This document shows positions 7,565 to 16,781 of a DNA stretch of 64,000 bases, in pieces. The stretch's first letter is position 1. Every line of letters begins with the position of its first letter. Below the pieces are notes generated by a model. The model was given only the letters and a program-made list of their open reading frames with translations, was not told where the DNA came from and made no database searches. A program made the position numbers and the translations under genes. This DNA comes from Sphingomonas sp. 67-36 (GTDB lineage Bacteria > Pseudomonadota > Alphaproteobacteria > Sphingomonadales > Sphingomonadaceae), in assembly GCA_001897375.1 (NCBI GenBank), contig MKSU01000001.1, positions 1 to 64,000 of the forward strand. The letters are read 5' to 3'.

Positions 7565-9115
7565 GTGCAGAGCGTTAACGATTTTCTTCGCTATTGGGCG
7601 ACGATCCGACCCAACCGCGATGTGGCGGTCTGCGGCGATCGCCGGCTCGGCTGGGGTGGCTTGCTGCGCGATTCCGGGGCGGTCGCCGCCACCTTGCAGG
7701 GCATGGGCGTCAGCAAGGGCGACCGGGTCGGATTGATGCTCGACAATTCTCTCGAATGGGTCGTCGCGTATCTCGGCATCTTGCAGGCGGGCGCGGTGCT
7801 GGTGCCGCTCAATCCGCGTTACGGCAATTTCGAAGTCCGGGCGATCGAGGAGGATGCCGAATGCGTGGTGCTCATCTCGCAGGCCTCGCTCGGGCTGGCG
7901 CTGGGCGACAGGTTCAGCGTCGATGGCGACGGAGTGCTGATCTGCCCGCGCAACGCGGTAGGGCAGGGCTGCGTTACGCTCGAGGAGTCGCTGGCCGCCG
8001 GGGGCGAGCCCGAATATGTTCGTCTGACCCGCGGGGACCTCGCGGCGATCTGCTATACGTCGGGCACGACCGGCCTGCCCAAGGGCGCGATGTACGCCCA
8101 TGGCGGCATCATCGATAATGTCTTCGCGCAGGCGCTGGCGCAAAACCTGACCTCGGAGGAGCGGGCGCTGATCGTGGCGCCGCTGGCATTCACCGGCGCG
8201 GTCATTTGCATCCTGACGCTGATGCTCGTGCTCGGCGGCTGTTCGGTGATCGAGCGGAGCTTCGAACCGGAACGCGTGCTGCCGATCATTACCGGGGAGC
8301 GCATCACGCATCTCTGCGGCGTCCCCGCAATCTGGGAGCGTATTGCCCGCCTCGACGATTTTGAAACCGCCGATTTCTCTGGAATGAAACTGGGCCTGAC
8401 CGGCGGTGCGCCGGTGCCGGCGCACCTGATCTCGCTTTTCCTCCAGCGCGGGCTCGTCATCCGTCAGACCTATGGCTGCACGGAGGGTGGCGGGATGAAC
8501 GCGGTGACGTCGCTATGGGCGGCGCTCGAACGTCCGCACACGTGCGGCGAAGCCCTGATCAGTTCCGGCCTGATGATCGCCGGTCCGGACGGCAATGCGG
8601 TGCCGGGCAACGAGATCGGGGAGATCTGGCTGCGCGGTCCGCAGACTATGATCGGCTATTGGCGCAAGCCGGAAGCGACTGCCGAAGCCTTTTCGGGCGA
8701 GTGGTTCAAGACCGGCGACCTGGGCCGGATCGACGATCGGGGGCAATTGATCGTCGTCGACCGCAAGAAGAACATGGTCATCTCGGGCGGCGTGAACATC
8801 TACCCGGCCGAGATCGAGCGGGCGATGTCGATGATCGGCGGGATCATCGACGTGGCCGTGTTTGGGATCAAGGACGCGGAATGGGGCGAGAAGGTCGTGG
8901 CGGTCGTGTTCCTCGCCCCGGCCGCCGTCCTGACCGATATCGAGGCCGAGGCCAGCCGGCTGCTCGGAAGCTTCAAGGTGCCGCGAAGCATCGTCCAGAG
9001 CCCGACGCCATTGCCTCGCACTGCCACCAACAAGGTTTCCCGGCAGGACCTGCCGGCTATCTACCAGCAACTGACCGGCCAGAGCATCGAAGCCTTGGCG
9101 GCCAGCGTCGCCTAG
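7565..9115 (+). CDS. acyl-CoA ligase (AMP-binding, class I adenylate-forming)
   Basis: A 516-residue adenylate-forming ligase that would activate a carboxylic acid to its CoA thioester through an acyl-AMP. The ATP loop CYTSGTTGLPKG starts near residue 163. QTYGCTEGGG, WFKTGDLGRID, and KKNMVISGGVNIYPAEIE follow in the usual order, and the catalytic lysine is in TATNKVS near 490. The start is a GTG with GGGAGG 11 bases upstream. It begins a plus-strand unit with the nitronate-monooxygenase-like and hydrolase genes and is divergent from the Rieske oxygenase. Confidence 0.93.
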   Translation: MQSVNDFLRYWATIRPNRDVAVCGDRRLGWGGLLRDSGAVAATLQGMGVSKGDRVGLMLDNSLEWVVAYLGILQAGAVLVPLNPRYGNFEVRAIEEDAECVVLISQASLGLALGDRFSVDGDGVLICPRNAVGQGCVTLEESLAAGGEPEYVRLTRGDLAAICYTSGTTGLPKGAMYAHGGIIDNVFAQALAQNLTSEERALIVAPLAFTGAVICILTLMLVLGGCSVIERSFEPERVLPIITGERITHLCGVPAIWERIARLDDFETADFSGMKLGLTGGAPVPAHLISLFLQRGLVIRQTYGCTEGGGMNAVTSLWAALERPHTCGEALISSGLMIAGPDGNAVPGNEIGEIWLRGPQTMIGYWRKPEATAEAFSGEWFKTGDLGRIDDRGQLIVVDRKKNMVISGGVNIYPAEIERAMSMIGGIIDVAVFGIKDAEWGEKVVAVVFLAPAAVLTDIEAEASRLLGSFKVPRSIVQSPTPLPRTATNKVSRQDLPAIYQQLTGQSIEALAASVA

Positions 9116-9130
9116 CCTGGCGGCTTGGCG

Positions 9131-10105
9131 ATGCACGAGCTGACAACGCCAGGTACGGTCAGCCGCAGCGATCTGCGCGGCCGGTGGCGTCTGGCGCTGC
9201 CGGCCATCGCGGCGCCGATGTTCCTGGTATCGGGATACGACCTCGTGCTGGCCGCCTGCACAGCCGGCGTGGTGGGGGCGTTTCCCACGGTCAACGTCGG
9301 CGATGGAGACACGCTCCGTACGTTTCTCTCGCGTCTCGGCCAGGCATTGGAAGGGGGCAAGGCCGCGCCGGCCTGCCCCAATCTCGTGATGCGGGATCCG
9401 CGCACGCCTGAGCATCTGCGCGTCTTGGCCGACATGTCGCCTGAAATCCTGATCACCAGCGTGGGTTCGCCGCGCCCGGCAATCGCCGCCTTGCGCGATC
9501 GCGGCACCTTTATTTTCGCCGACGTCGCCACGTTGAAACATGCCGAGCAAGCGATCGCGGACGGCGTGGATGGCCTGGTGTTGCTGACGGCGGGAGCCGG
9601 CGGGAATTCGGGCTGGCTCAACCCGTTCGCCTTCGTGCGCGAGGTGCGGACCATGTTCGACGGGCCGATCGCCATCGCCGGCGGCATGATCGATGGCCGC
9701 GCGATCCGGGCGGCGGAATTGCTGGGCTGCGATCTCGCTTATGTCGGGACGCGATTCATCGCCGCCGCGGAGAGCATGGCGAGCGAGCGTTATCGCGACA
9801 TGCTGGTGGCGTCGTCGATGGACGATGTCGTCACCACCAAGGCCTTTACCGGGCTCGATGCGAATATCCTGCGACCGTCGATTGTCGCGGCCGGGCTCGA
9901 TCCGGGCGCGCTCGAGGAGTCGATCAGCGCGCAAGACGCGAAGCTCGCTTATGGCGCCGGGGACGGTCCGCGGCGTTGGCGCGATATCTGGTCGGCGGGG
10001 CACACGGTGTCCGGAGTCCACAAGGTGATGCCGTTGCGTGAGATCGTCGACCAGATCGCCGAGGAATATCGCCAGTCTGACCCAGTCGAGCGCGCGAGAG
10101 TTTGA
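9131..10105 (+). CDS. nitronate monooxygenase-like flavoprotein
   Basis: A TIM-barrel FMN protein of the 2-nitropropane dioxygenase/nitronate monooxygenase family, 324 residues. Visible features are the N-terminal LPAIAAPMFLVSGYDLVLAA, LVLLTAGAGGNSGWLNPFAF near the middle, and the phosphate-binding segments IAIAGGMIDGRAI and CDLAYVGTRFIAA. In CoA catabolic clusters such proteins often act as flavin-dependent oxidoreductases on non-nitro substrates, so the name should be read as family only. The ATG at 9131 was chosen; a TTG six bases earlier is also in frame. Its stop overlaps the start of the next gene (TGATG). Confidence 0.88.
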   Translation: MHELTTPGTVSRSDLRGRWRLALPAIAAPMFLVSGYDLVLAACTAGVVGAFPTVNVGDGDTLRTFLSRLGQALEGGKAAPACPNLVMRDPRTPEHLRVLADMSPEILITSVGSPRPAIAALRDRGTFIFADVATLKHAEQAIADGVDGLVLLTAGAGGNSGWLNPFAFVREVRTMFDGPIAIAGGMIDGRAIRAAELLGCDLAYVGTRFIAAAESMASERYRDMLVASSMDDVVTTKAFTGLDANILRPSIVAAGLDPGALEESISAQDAKLAYGAGDGPRRWRDIWSAGHTVSGVHKVMPLREIVDQIAEEYRQSDPVERARV

Positions 10106-11016
10106 TGGCTCGGCTCGATCACATCGTGCTCGTTCACGGTGCGGCCCATGGCGCCTGGTGCTGGGAAGACGTGGTGCCGCTGCTCGAGGCGCGCAGCTTT
10201 CGCGTGACGGCGGTCGACCTGCCTGGCCTGGGTCAGGATCCGACGCCGCCCGGTCAGGTAACCTTGCAGCATTATATCGACTGCGTCGCCGCCGCGCTTC
10301 GATCGGTTTCGTGCCGGGCCTTGCTGGTCGGCCATTCGATGGGCGGCATTGCCATTTCGGGCGCGGCGGAGGCGGTACCCGAGAAGGTCGGCAAGCTTCT
10401 GTATGTCGCCGCGGTCCTGCCGGCCGCCGGCACTGCAGTCGGCGGGATCGACCTCGGCCCCGATTCCGCCCAGCAGGCGATCATCGAAAGCGAGGAGGAA
10501 GGTGCGTTCGCCTTCGATCCGCAGAAAGCCGCAGCGGTTTTCTATGGCCGATGCCCGCCTGACAAAGCGGCCCGCGCCATCGCCCGGCTTCGTCCGCAGA
10601 CAATAGCGCCGATCGCCGAGACGTTGACGCTTACCGCCGCTCGCGGGGGTGCGATTCCGAAATCCTATCTTCTCTGTACCGCTGACCGGGCCTTTCCTCC
10701 TCGCATCCAGCGCAGCCTGTGCGAGCGCGTGTCCGACATGGAACGCATCCATCTCGCGACGGATCATTCGCCATTCTATTCGGCTCCCGGCGCGCTCTCG
10801 GTGATCATCGTCGACCAGGCGTGCCCTTCGCCTTGCACCAACGATCACCCGTTGCCGGCCGGGCTGCTTTCGGCTGGCGGAATTCGCCGCAGCCGTGCGC
10901 CGTTCGATCACGGCCCGGCGGTGTTCGGGCGCGACTGCACACCCATTGGCTCACTTTACATTAATTGTTCAATCGACAAGCGACAGCAATTGACATTGCC
11001 GCGGTCAGGATATTAG
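10105..11016 (+). CDS. alpha/beta hydrolase with aberrant C-terminal tail
   Basis: An alpha/beta-hydrolase fold esterase-like protein. The oxyanion segment VLVHGAAHGAWCW, nucleophile elbow LLVGHSMGGIA, an acid in CTADRAFPP and the catalytic His in TDHSPFYSAP are in the expected order. Related proteins normally end about ten residues after this His, near 240. Here the frame continues for about 65 more residues of low-complexity, unrelated sequence that also contains a promoter-like element (10955-10974), so the original stop was probably lost. The ATG overlaps the preceding stop. Confidence 0.82.
   Translation: MARLDHIVLVHGAAHGAWCWEDVVPLLEARSFRVTAVDLPGLGQDPTPPGQVTLQHYIDCVAAALRSVSCRALLVGHSMGGIAISGAAEAVPEKVGKLLYVAAVLPAAGTAVGGIDLGPDSAQQAIIESEEEGAFAFDPQKAAAVFYGRCPPDKAARAIARLRPQTIAPIAETLTLTAARGGAIPKSYLLCTADRAFPPRIQRSLCERVSDMERIHLATDHSPFYSAPGALSVIIVDQACPSPCTNDHPLPAGLLSAGGIRRSRAPFDHGPAVFGRDCTPIGSLYINCSIDKRQQLTLPRSGY
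10955..10974. promoter_or_regulatory. putative operator-like element before the TonB receptor
   Basis: This AT-rich stretch begins TTTACA and ends TTGTTCAATCG. The last 11 bases also occur in the operator region at 49287-49313, and TTTACA recurs at 43408-43414. It lies inside the aberrant tail of the hydrolase, upstream of the TonB receptor. A half-site ATGATACA, the arm of the perfect dyad at 35273, occurs further on at 11148-11155. Function is inferred from recurrence only. Confidence 0.3.
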
Positions 11017-11250
11017 TTAGTCGCTTGATGAATTTCAGGGCGGCTCAACGAATCTCCTTCAGCGGGCCGGGGAGTGAAAGAAAAAATCGATATACGCACC
11101 GACTGCCGCCCGTTCATCGAAGGCGTTGCGGCATTGGGCGTTTGAAGATGATACAAGTTACTAAAAATGAAAGATAATAACTAGGTTTTCGCCGGATTTG
11201 AAAAGATATGCGCGCCGGATTCACTGGCGGTACTGGGGAGGAGTAGCGAG

Positions 11251-13689
11251 ATGAAGATCGAGTCGAGCCTGCTAGCGATTGTGCTCTCATTGGCTGCATC
11301 GCCAGCTATGGCAAAAAGCGCACCCGCCAATGGTGGCGATACCCAGCCGAAAGCGAGCAACGATGCCGCAGCGGCGCCCGCGCCAACCGATACCCGAGAT
11401 GACATCATCGTGACCGCGCGCAGGCGAGACGAACGATTGCTCGACGTGCCAGTTTCGGTCCAGGCAATCGCTGGCGACAAACTCAGCATGTATCAGGTCA
11501 GTTCGGTTTCCGATCTGTCTACCCAAATACCGTCGCTGGTGGCGGGCAAGGCGTCGTCCGGCGCCGCGGTCAGCATTTTCCTGCGCGGCGTCGGCTCCTC
11601 GGCAAGCAACGCCGGCTTCGATCAGTCGGTGTCGTTCGTGATCGACGGCCTGGCCATGAGCCGCGGGCGCGAAATCGCCTTGCCGCAGTTCGATATCCAG
11701 CGGGTCGAGGTGCTCGAGGGGCCGCAGGCGCTTTACTTCGGCAAGAACACGACGGGCGGGCTGATCAGCATCACCAGCAACAGCCCCACCAACAAGTTCG
11801 AGGCCGGTGTGCGCGGCGGCTATGAATTCAACGCCCGTCAACGATATGTCGAGGGTTACGTGTCCGGGCCTCTCTCCGACACACTGAAGGTGCGCTTGGC
11901 GGGCCGCTATTCGAAGAGTGACGGCGCCTTGACCAACACCGCCTTCCCGACCAGCAACCCGATCGCCAATGCGGGACCGGTGTTCCGTCCCTCGGATCGC
12001 CGCGGCAGGGCCGAGATTCTGGGTCTGCGCGGCACCGTCCTATGGGAGCCGTCATCGAACCTGAAGTTCGAGTTGAAGGGCGGATATTCGAGCGATCAGG
12101 ATGGCGGCGGCTCGGACAATTACGAGCGCCTCTGCGGTGGCGGCCGTACCACGCCCTATCCCGGGAACGGCAAGCCGGCGAGCCCCAATGCCGATTGCGT
12201 CGTCAACGGCCGTAACGATCTGGTCGGTATCCCGGTCGCGGTCGCGACATCCAATTTCGATAACGCGCGTGATGGGCGGTTATACGGCGACTTCAAATCG
12301 GACTATGTCGTCCTGAATTCGACGCTGACCAGCGATCCGTTCGATGTCACGTCGATCACCGGTTATTATCATTATCGCAACGTCCAGTTGAACAACGTGT
12401 CGGGCGAAGCGATTCCGGCGGCGTTCACCGAGCTGAACGAATTCAAGCAATTTTCGGAAGAGCTTCGCTTCCAGTCGAAGTTCGAGGGGCCGTTCAATGT
12501 CATGTTCGGCGCGTATTACGCGCACGGCGATCTGATCTATAATAACAACAGCTACATCTTCGACGTCCCCAAGGATCCCGTTACGGGCACCTATGTGACT
12601 TTCAAGCGCTATAGCGGGTTCCAGAGCAATTCGCTGTCGGCGTTCCTGCAGGGAACGCTCGATTTCGGCACCGGCTTCCAGCTTTCGGGCGGCGCTCGTT
12701 ACTCTATCGAAGAGCGCAATTCCTATTCGACCGCCGGGGCGGGCAATTCGCTGCTCGCAGCGAACTTCTTCCCGGCCGGTACCGGGCTCACCGACCGGTA
12801 TCGCGACAGCAATCTCTCGCCCGAGGCAACGCTACGCTACAAGCCGTCGAGCGACCTGATGTTCTATGCCGCGTACAAGCAGGGCTTCAAAACGGGCGGC
12901 TTCAACATTTCCCAGGTGCTCAACCTGACGGCCACCGCGGCAAAGGCCCGCTTCCGTTCGGAAAAGGCGCATGGCGAGGAAATCGGCGCGAAGATGCAAC
13001 TCTTCTCTCGGACGCTCAGTCTCAACGTGACCGCATATAATTACATCTACACCGACCTGCAGGTGCAGTTCCTCGACCCGATCAGCATCAGCCTGATTTC
13101 CGGGAACGTCGGCAAGCTGATCACCCGCGGCGTCGAGGGGGATTTCAACTGGCGGACGCCGGCCGACAATTTCAGCATCCGTGGCGCGCTCGCCTATAAT
13201 GACGCGAAATATCAGGATTATATCGGGCAGTGTTACCCGGGCCAGACGCTGGCGCAGGGCTGCAACCTCAGTGGTCCGAATCCGGGTCAGGTGTATAGCG
13301 GCCGCACGGCGCCGAAGGCGCCGCATCTGACCGGACGGATCGGCTTCGCTTACGAACAGCCGGTCACCAACTCGGGCATGAAACTCGTGCTGAATTCCGA
13401 CCTGACCTATACCTCGAAATACAATTATTCCGACAGTCTCGAGCCATTCGCCATCCAGAAGGCCTTCGCGAAATGGGATGCGTCGCTGTCCCTGGTATCG
13501 GGCGACGGGCGCTGGACCTTCTCGGTGATCGGCCGGAACCTGACCAACAAGCTGGCGGTCATCAACTCGAACCAGATGCCGTTCACCGGCGGCACGGGCA
13601 CCGGCACGGCGGCAGGCATTCCGTCCGATCTGGACGTCTATGTCGAGAATCCGCGTGAGGTGTTCGTGGAGGCGAAATTCAAATTCTGA
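11251..13689 (+). CDS. TonB-dependent outer-membrane receptor
   Basis: An 812-residue outer-membrane active transporter. Residues 1-21 are a signal peptide ending PAMA. A TonB-box-like DDIIVTARR follows near 50, then the plug domain (VPVSVQAIAGDKL, FLRGVGSS, VEVLEGPQALYFGKNTTGG) and a long beta-barrel ending in phenylalanine, as required for outer-membrane insertion. GGGGAGGAG precedes the ATG. Sphingomonads use such receptors for hydrophobic or bulky substrates as well as siderophores. Location among catabolic genes favours import of the pathway substrate, which is inference. A hairpin terminator follows. Confidence 0.95.
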   Translation: MKIESSLLAIVLSLAASPAMAKSAPANGGDTQPKASNDAAAAPAPTDTRDDIIVTARRRDERLLDVPVSVQAIAGDKLSMYQVSSVSDLSTQIPSLVAGKASSGAAVSIFLRGVGSSASNAGFDQSVSFVIDGLAMSRGREIALPQFDIQRVEVLEGPQALYFGKNTTGGLISITSNSPTNKFEAGVRGGYEFNARQRYVEGYVSGPLSDTLKVRLAGRYSKSDGALTNTAFPTSNPIANAGPVFRPSDRRGRAEILGLRGTVLWEPSSNLKFELKGGYSSDQDGGGSDNYERLCGGGRTTPYPGNGKPASPNADCVVNGRNDLVGIPVAVATSNFDNARDGRLYGDFKSDYVVLNSTLTSDPFDVTSITGYYHYRNVQLNNVSGEAIPAAFTELNEFKQFSEELRFQSKFEGPFNVMFGAYYAHGDLIYNNNSYIFDVPKDPVTGTYVTFKRYSGFQSNSLSAFLQGTLDFGTGFQLSGGARYSIEERNSYSTAGAGNSLLAANFFPAGTGLTDRYRDSNLSPEATLRYKPSSDLMFYAAYKQGFKTGGFNISQVLNLTATAAKARFRSEKAHGEEIGAKMQLFSRTLSLNVTAYNYIYTDLQVQFLDPISISLISGNVGKLITRGVEGDFNWRTPADNFSIRGALAYNDAKYQDYIGQCYPGQTLAQGCNLSGPNPGQVYSGRTAPKAPHLTGRIGFAYEQPVTNSGMKLVLNSDLTYTSKYNYSDSLEPFAIQKAFAKWDASLSLVSGDGRWTFSVIGRNLTNKLAVINSNQMPFTGGTGTGTAAGIPSDLDVYVENPREVFVEAKFKF

Positions 13690-13731
13690 CGCTGCCTACA
13701 CTGAATCGTTGACGGAAAATGACATTGTCGT

Positions 13732-13776
13732 CCCGATGATGCCGCTTCCGGCGGATCATCGGGGCGCAATGTTTTT
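13732..13776 (+). terminator. rho-independent terminator after the TonB receptor
   Basis: CCCGATGAT (13732-13740) pairs with ATCATCGGG (13755-13763), and inside this GCCG pairs with CGGC around a CTTC loop, leaving only two unpaired bases on the right arm. A run of five T follows at 13772-13776. It lies 42 bases after the receptor stop and could also serve the convergent dehydrogenase gene. Confidence 0.8.
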
Positions 13777-13858
13777 GTTGGTTAGGCCCGGACCCGGCAC
13801 CTGTCGGGTGTCCGTCGACACTCCCCCGATGGCGCCTTGCCGGCGCCATCCCGGTTTC

Positions 13859-14851
13859 TCAGAGCGCTACTTGGACCTTGTTCTGGCGGTTCGGTGCCAG
13901 CAGCGTTTCGAAAACGTCCGGAAGGGCGTCGAGCGGGACGACGTTGCTGACCATTTCTCGGACATCGACATTTCCGTGATGCAGGGTCGTCGCGGTCTCG
14001 ACAAAATCGCCTGTCGTATAACCGATCGGGAAGTGCAGGGTGACCGCCTTGCGGCCGGCCGAGGCGGGCGCGATCGGTTCGGGTAGCGGGCTCGAGCCGA
14101 GCGACACGACCCTGCTGGCGAACGCACCAAGATCGATCGCTTGTTGCAGGAGGCCGGGAGCGCCGGTGCATTCGAACACCGCCGCGGGCTTGTCGCCAAG
14201 GTCGTCGATATTGTTGAAGGCAACGACGCGATCGGCGCCGAAGCGCTGCGCGGCCGGCGCGCGCCGATCGGAGCGTGACAGCACGGTTATCTGTCCGGCG
14301 CCCATCCGCCGCGCCCAATAGATGACAGCCAGCGCGATCGTCCCGGCGCCGATGATGAGGACCGGGTCGCCGGCGCGAATTGCCGCGCAACGGACGGCAT
14401 AGCGACCCACGGCCAGCGGTTCGACCAGGGCGCCCTCGGCTGGATCGAACCCTTCGGGAAGCGGGACGGCGCAGGATGCGGGCATCGCTGCATATTCGGC
14501 AAAGCCGCCCATAACATGCCGGCCGTTGGGGCACAGTATCGGGTGATCGTTGCGGCATGCCGGACAATCACCGCAACCCGCGCCCGGATAGGCGGCGATC
14601 CGCTCGCCGATACGGGCCATTTCGACATCGGCCCCGACATCGACGATGCGGCCCGAATATTCGTGCCCCAGGATATGGCCGGCCGGGTGCAGGCGGGGAG
14701 CACCCTTTCGGGTGCGCAGGTCGCTGCCGCAAATGCCGCAACGTTCGACCTGGACCAGCACGTCACCGGCAGCCAGGCGCGGGATCGGCCGCTCTTCGAT
14801 GACCAGCCGCTGGCTGGAACCATACGAGATGGCGGCCTTCATCATAGTCAT
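13859..14851 (-). CDS. zinc-dependent medium-chain alcohol dehydrogenase
   Basis: A 330-residue medium-chain dehydrogenase. The catalytic zinc site includes Cys in RCGICGSDLRTRKG and GHEYSG; the structural zinc lobe is GCGDCPACRNDHPILC. The nucleotide-binding turn is LIIGAGTIALAVIYWARRMGA. Such enzymes oxidise alcohols or polyols with NAD(P). The ATG at 14851 overlaps the TetR stop (TGATG), so the two are co-transcribed, although ATGs at 14845 and 14842 are possible alternatives. The regulator just upstream presumably controls it. Confidence 0.92.
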   Translation of the reverse strand: MTMMKAAISYGSSQRLVIEERPIPRLAAGDVLVQVERCGICGSDLRTRKGAPRLHPAGHILGHEYSGRIVDVGADVEMARIGERIAAYPGAGCGDCPACRNDHPILCPNGRHVMGGFAEYAAMPASCAVPLPEGFDPAEGALVEPLAVGRYAVRCAAIRAGDPVLIIGAGTIALAVIYWARRMGAGQITVLSRSDRRAPAAQRFGADRVVAFNNIDDLGDKPAAVFECTGAPGLLQQAIDLGAFASRVVSLGSSPLPEPIAPASAGRKAVTLHFPIGYTTGDFVETATTLHHGNVDVREMVSNVVPLDALPDVFETLLAPNRQNKVQVAL

Positions 14852-15492
14852 CAGGGCGTCAGGCCCTTGAGGAACACGGTCGACATCAGATCGATGAAGC
14901 GTTGCTTGATGGCAGGCGTGATTTCCCGGACGCCGAGCGTGGTCTGCACGGAATAGCTGGCGAAGAACATGTGGTCCGCGGCGCCGACCAGTGCGTAATA
15001 GAGCAGGCCGGGATCGACGTCTTGTAGCGTCCCTTCCGCCACGCCCTGCGCGATGATCGAGCGATATGCCTCCATCATCGGCCGGATAAAGGCCCTGGCG
15101 ATCCGCGCGCTGATCTCCGGATTGGCGGATTCGCTGACATAATGGATCAGCCTGTTGAGATAGGGCGAGCGCTGGTAGCTGTTAATGATCCCCTGGATGT
15201 GGATCTGCAGCTTGCGTGCGGCGGGCATGTCCATCGCGACCAGTTCGGATAAGGCGCGCATCGCGGCTTCGGCGTCGCGATCGAGCAGTGCCAGGAACAG
15301 GCCTTCCTTGTCGCCGAAATAATATTTGACCATCGCGCTGTTGACGCCCGAGCGCTTGGAGATCTCACTGAGTGAGGCTTCGATCCGCGTGGCTTCGGAA
15401 AGGATTTCGGCGGTCGCGTCGAGCAACGCGGTCATCGAGGATGACCGCCGATCTCCACGCGTCGTCGAAACCAGAGCCACGCTTCCTGCCAT
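14851..15492 (-). CDS. TetR/AcrR-family transcriptional regulator
   Basis: A 213-residue regulator when started at the ATG at 15492; the open frame continues to a TTG at 15561 without support. The helix-turn-helix spans LLDATAEILSEATRIEASLSEISKRSGVNSAMVKYYFGDKEG. The C-terminal domain contains IHYVSESANPEISARIARAFIRPMMEAY, a pattern common in TetR proteins of fatty-acid and CoA catabolism. It overlaps the alcohol dehydrogenase start. An inverted repeat, TTAATCGATTAA, at 15613-15624 lies upstream and may be its operator. Confidence 0.9.
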   Translation of the reverse strand: MAGSVALVSTTRGDRRSSSMTALLDATAEILSEATRIEASLSEISKRSGVNSAMVKYYFGDKEGLFLALLDRDAEAAMRALSELVAMDMPAARKLQIHIQGIINSYQRSPYLNRLIHYVSESANPEISARIARAFIRPMMEAYRSIIAQGVAEGTLQDVDPGLLYYALVGAADHMFFASYSVQTTLGVREITPAIKQRFIDLMSTVFLKGLTP

Positions 15493-15612
15493 CCTGGGCC
15501 CCTTCAATGGATACTTCCCCCGACCTGCGCTGACATATTGGGCCGACGAGCTCGATGTCAAACAGGCTGATAGTGTTTCGACGTGGACAGGGCGACTTCG
15601 GCCGTTCTAAAA

Positions 15613-15624
15613 TTAATCGATTAA
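15613..15624. promoter_or_regulatory. palindrome TTAATCGATTAA, putative operator
   Basis: A perfect 12-base palindrome about 120 bases upstream of the TetR start. Related versions appear at 18247-18260 (GTCAATTGATTAAC) and 18455-18468 (ATTAAGCGATTAAC). All three lie in intergenic DNA near minus-strand degradation genes. Short AT-rich palindromes can arise by chance, but such sequence is unusual in this GC-rich region. Confidence 0.4.
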
Positions 15625-15735
15625 CGAATATATTGGAGACCCTACCCGCTGCGTGGAGATGCTGCAACCTTGGTGCGGGCATTCATCGTCGGGAGACGGT
15701 CCGTGGGCATGATCGAGCCGTCATGGTCGTCCGCG

Positions 15736-16781
15736 TCAGCCTCCCATGGCGATCTGCCGTGCCTTGGCGGTGAGGATGTCCATGTTCGCGATCATCGTTC
15801 TCGCCTCCGCGGAGGACGCATTGCCTCGCAGCAGGCGGCCTTTGATACCATAAATGATCGCTGCCAGCCGGAACAAGGTTGAAGACGATGTAGAAGTCGA
15901 GGTTGGCGATGCCTTCGCGCGCCGTCCTGCGGCAATAGGCCGCCACATACGCCGCCTCGTTCGGCAGGCCGAGCGCCGCGAGATCGCGATCGGCCAGGCC
16001 CCAGCCTGTCGACGAATCGACCCGATACATCATCAGGTTGTAGGCGAAATCGACCAAGGGGTGGCCGAGCGTCGACAATTCCCAGTCGAGCACCACGACG
16101 ACGCGCGGCGCGACCGGATCGAAGATCATGTTGTCGATACGAAATCGCCATGCACGATGGCGGCTTGGTCATCGTCTGGTGCATGGGCAGGCAGCCATTC
16201 GACCAGGAAATCGAGATCGGGCAGGGCCCGGCCAGGGTGTCTTCCCCCATATTGCCGCGACCAGCGTTCGATCTGGCGATGAAGGTAACGCTCCGGCGGT
16301 CCGTAATCGCCGAGCCCCAGCGCAACCGGGTCGAGCGCATGGAGCGCGGCGATCGTCGCGCCCATGGCGTCCTGATAGGCGTGCTTGTCTCCGGGATCGA
16401 CGCCGGGAAAGTTCCCGTCCCAGAAGATCCGGCCTTCGACCAGTTCCATGACTAGAACCATGCACCGATCACCGAGGTGTCGGTGCGAAGCGCGTGGACG
16501 TGCGGCACCGGAAAGCCGGCGCCTTCCAGCGCCTGCATCACCCGGGCCTCGCGGTCCACGGCATGGGTACCTTTCAGCAATTGGCCGCCGGGCTGGCGCC
16601 GCATCACATAGGCGCCGCGGGGCGTCGTCAGCCGGAAGGTCGGGTTGGATTGCCAGCTACTGAACTGCGCGACGTCGAGCGGCCCCCGGAAGCCCTCGAC
16701 ATGGACCGCCATCCAGCGCTCCAGCGCGGCAACATCGAAGCGAACATTGTCGCGAACCACGATCGTCCCGCCGCGGGTCAT
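15736..16781 (-). pseudogene. APH-fold phosphotransferase (ACAD10/11-like kinase), three frameshifts
   Basis: Three frames together encode a full-length, roughly 345-residue APH-fold protein. The N-terminal part has WQSNPTFRLTTPRGAYVMRR and ends at a stop at 16452; the second frame resumes with VMELVEGRIFWD and runs to AAIVHGDF; the third resumes with NMIFDPVAPR, has VLDWELSTLGHPLVDFAYN, and then shifts again before RLAAIIYGIKGRLLRGNASS. The shifts fit a lost base near 16455, a lost base near 16140 and an extra T near 15878. The start overlaps the acyl-CoA dehydrogenase stop (ATGA). Sequencing error or true decay are both possible. Confidence 0.85.
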
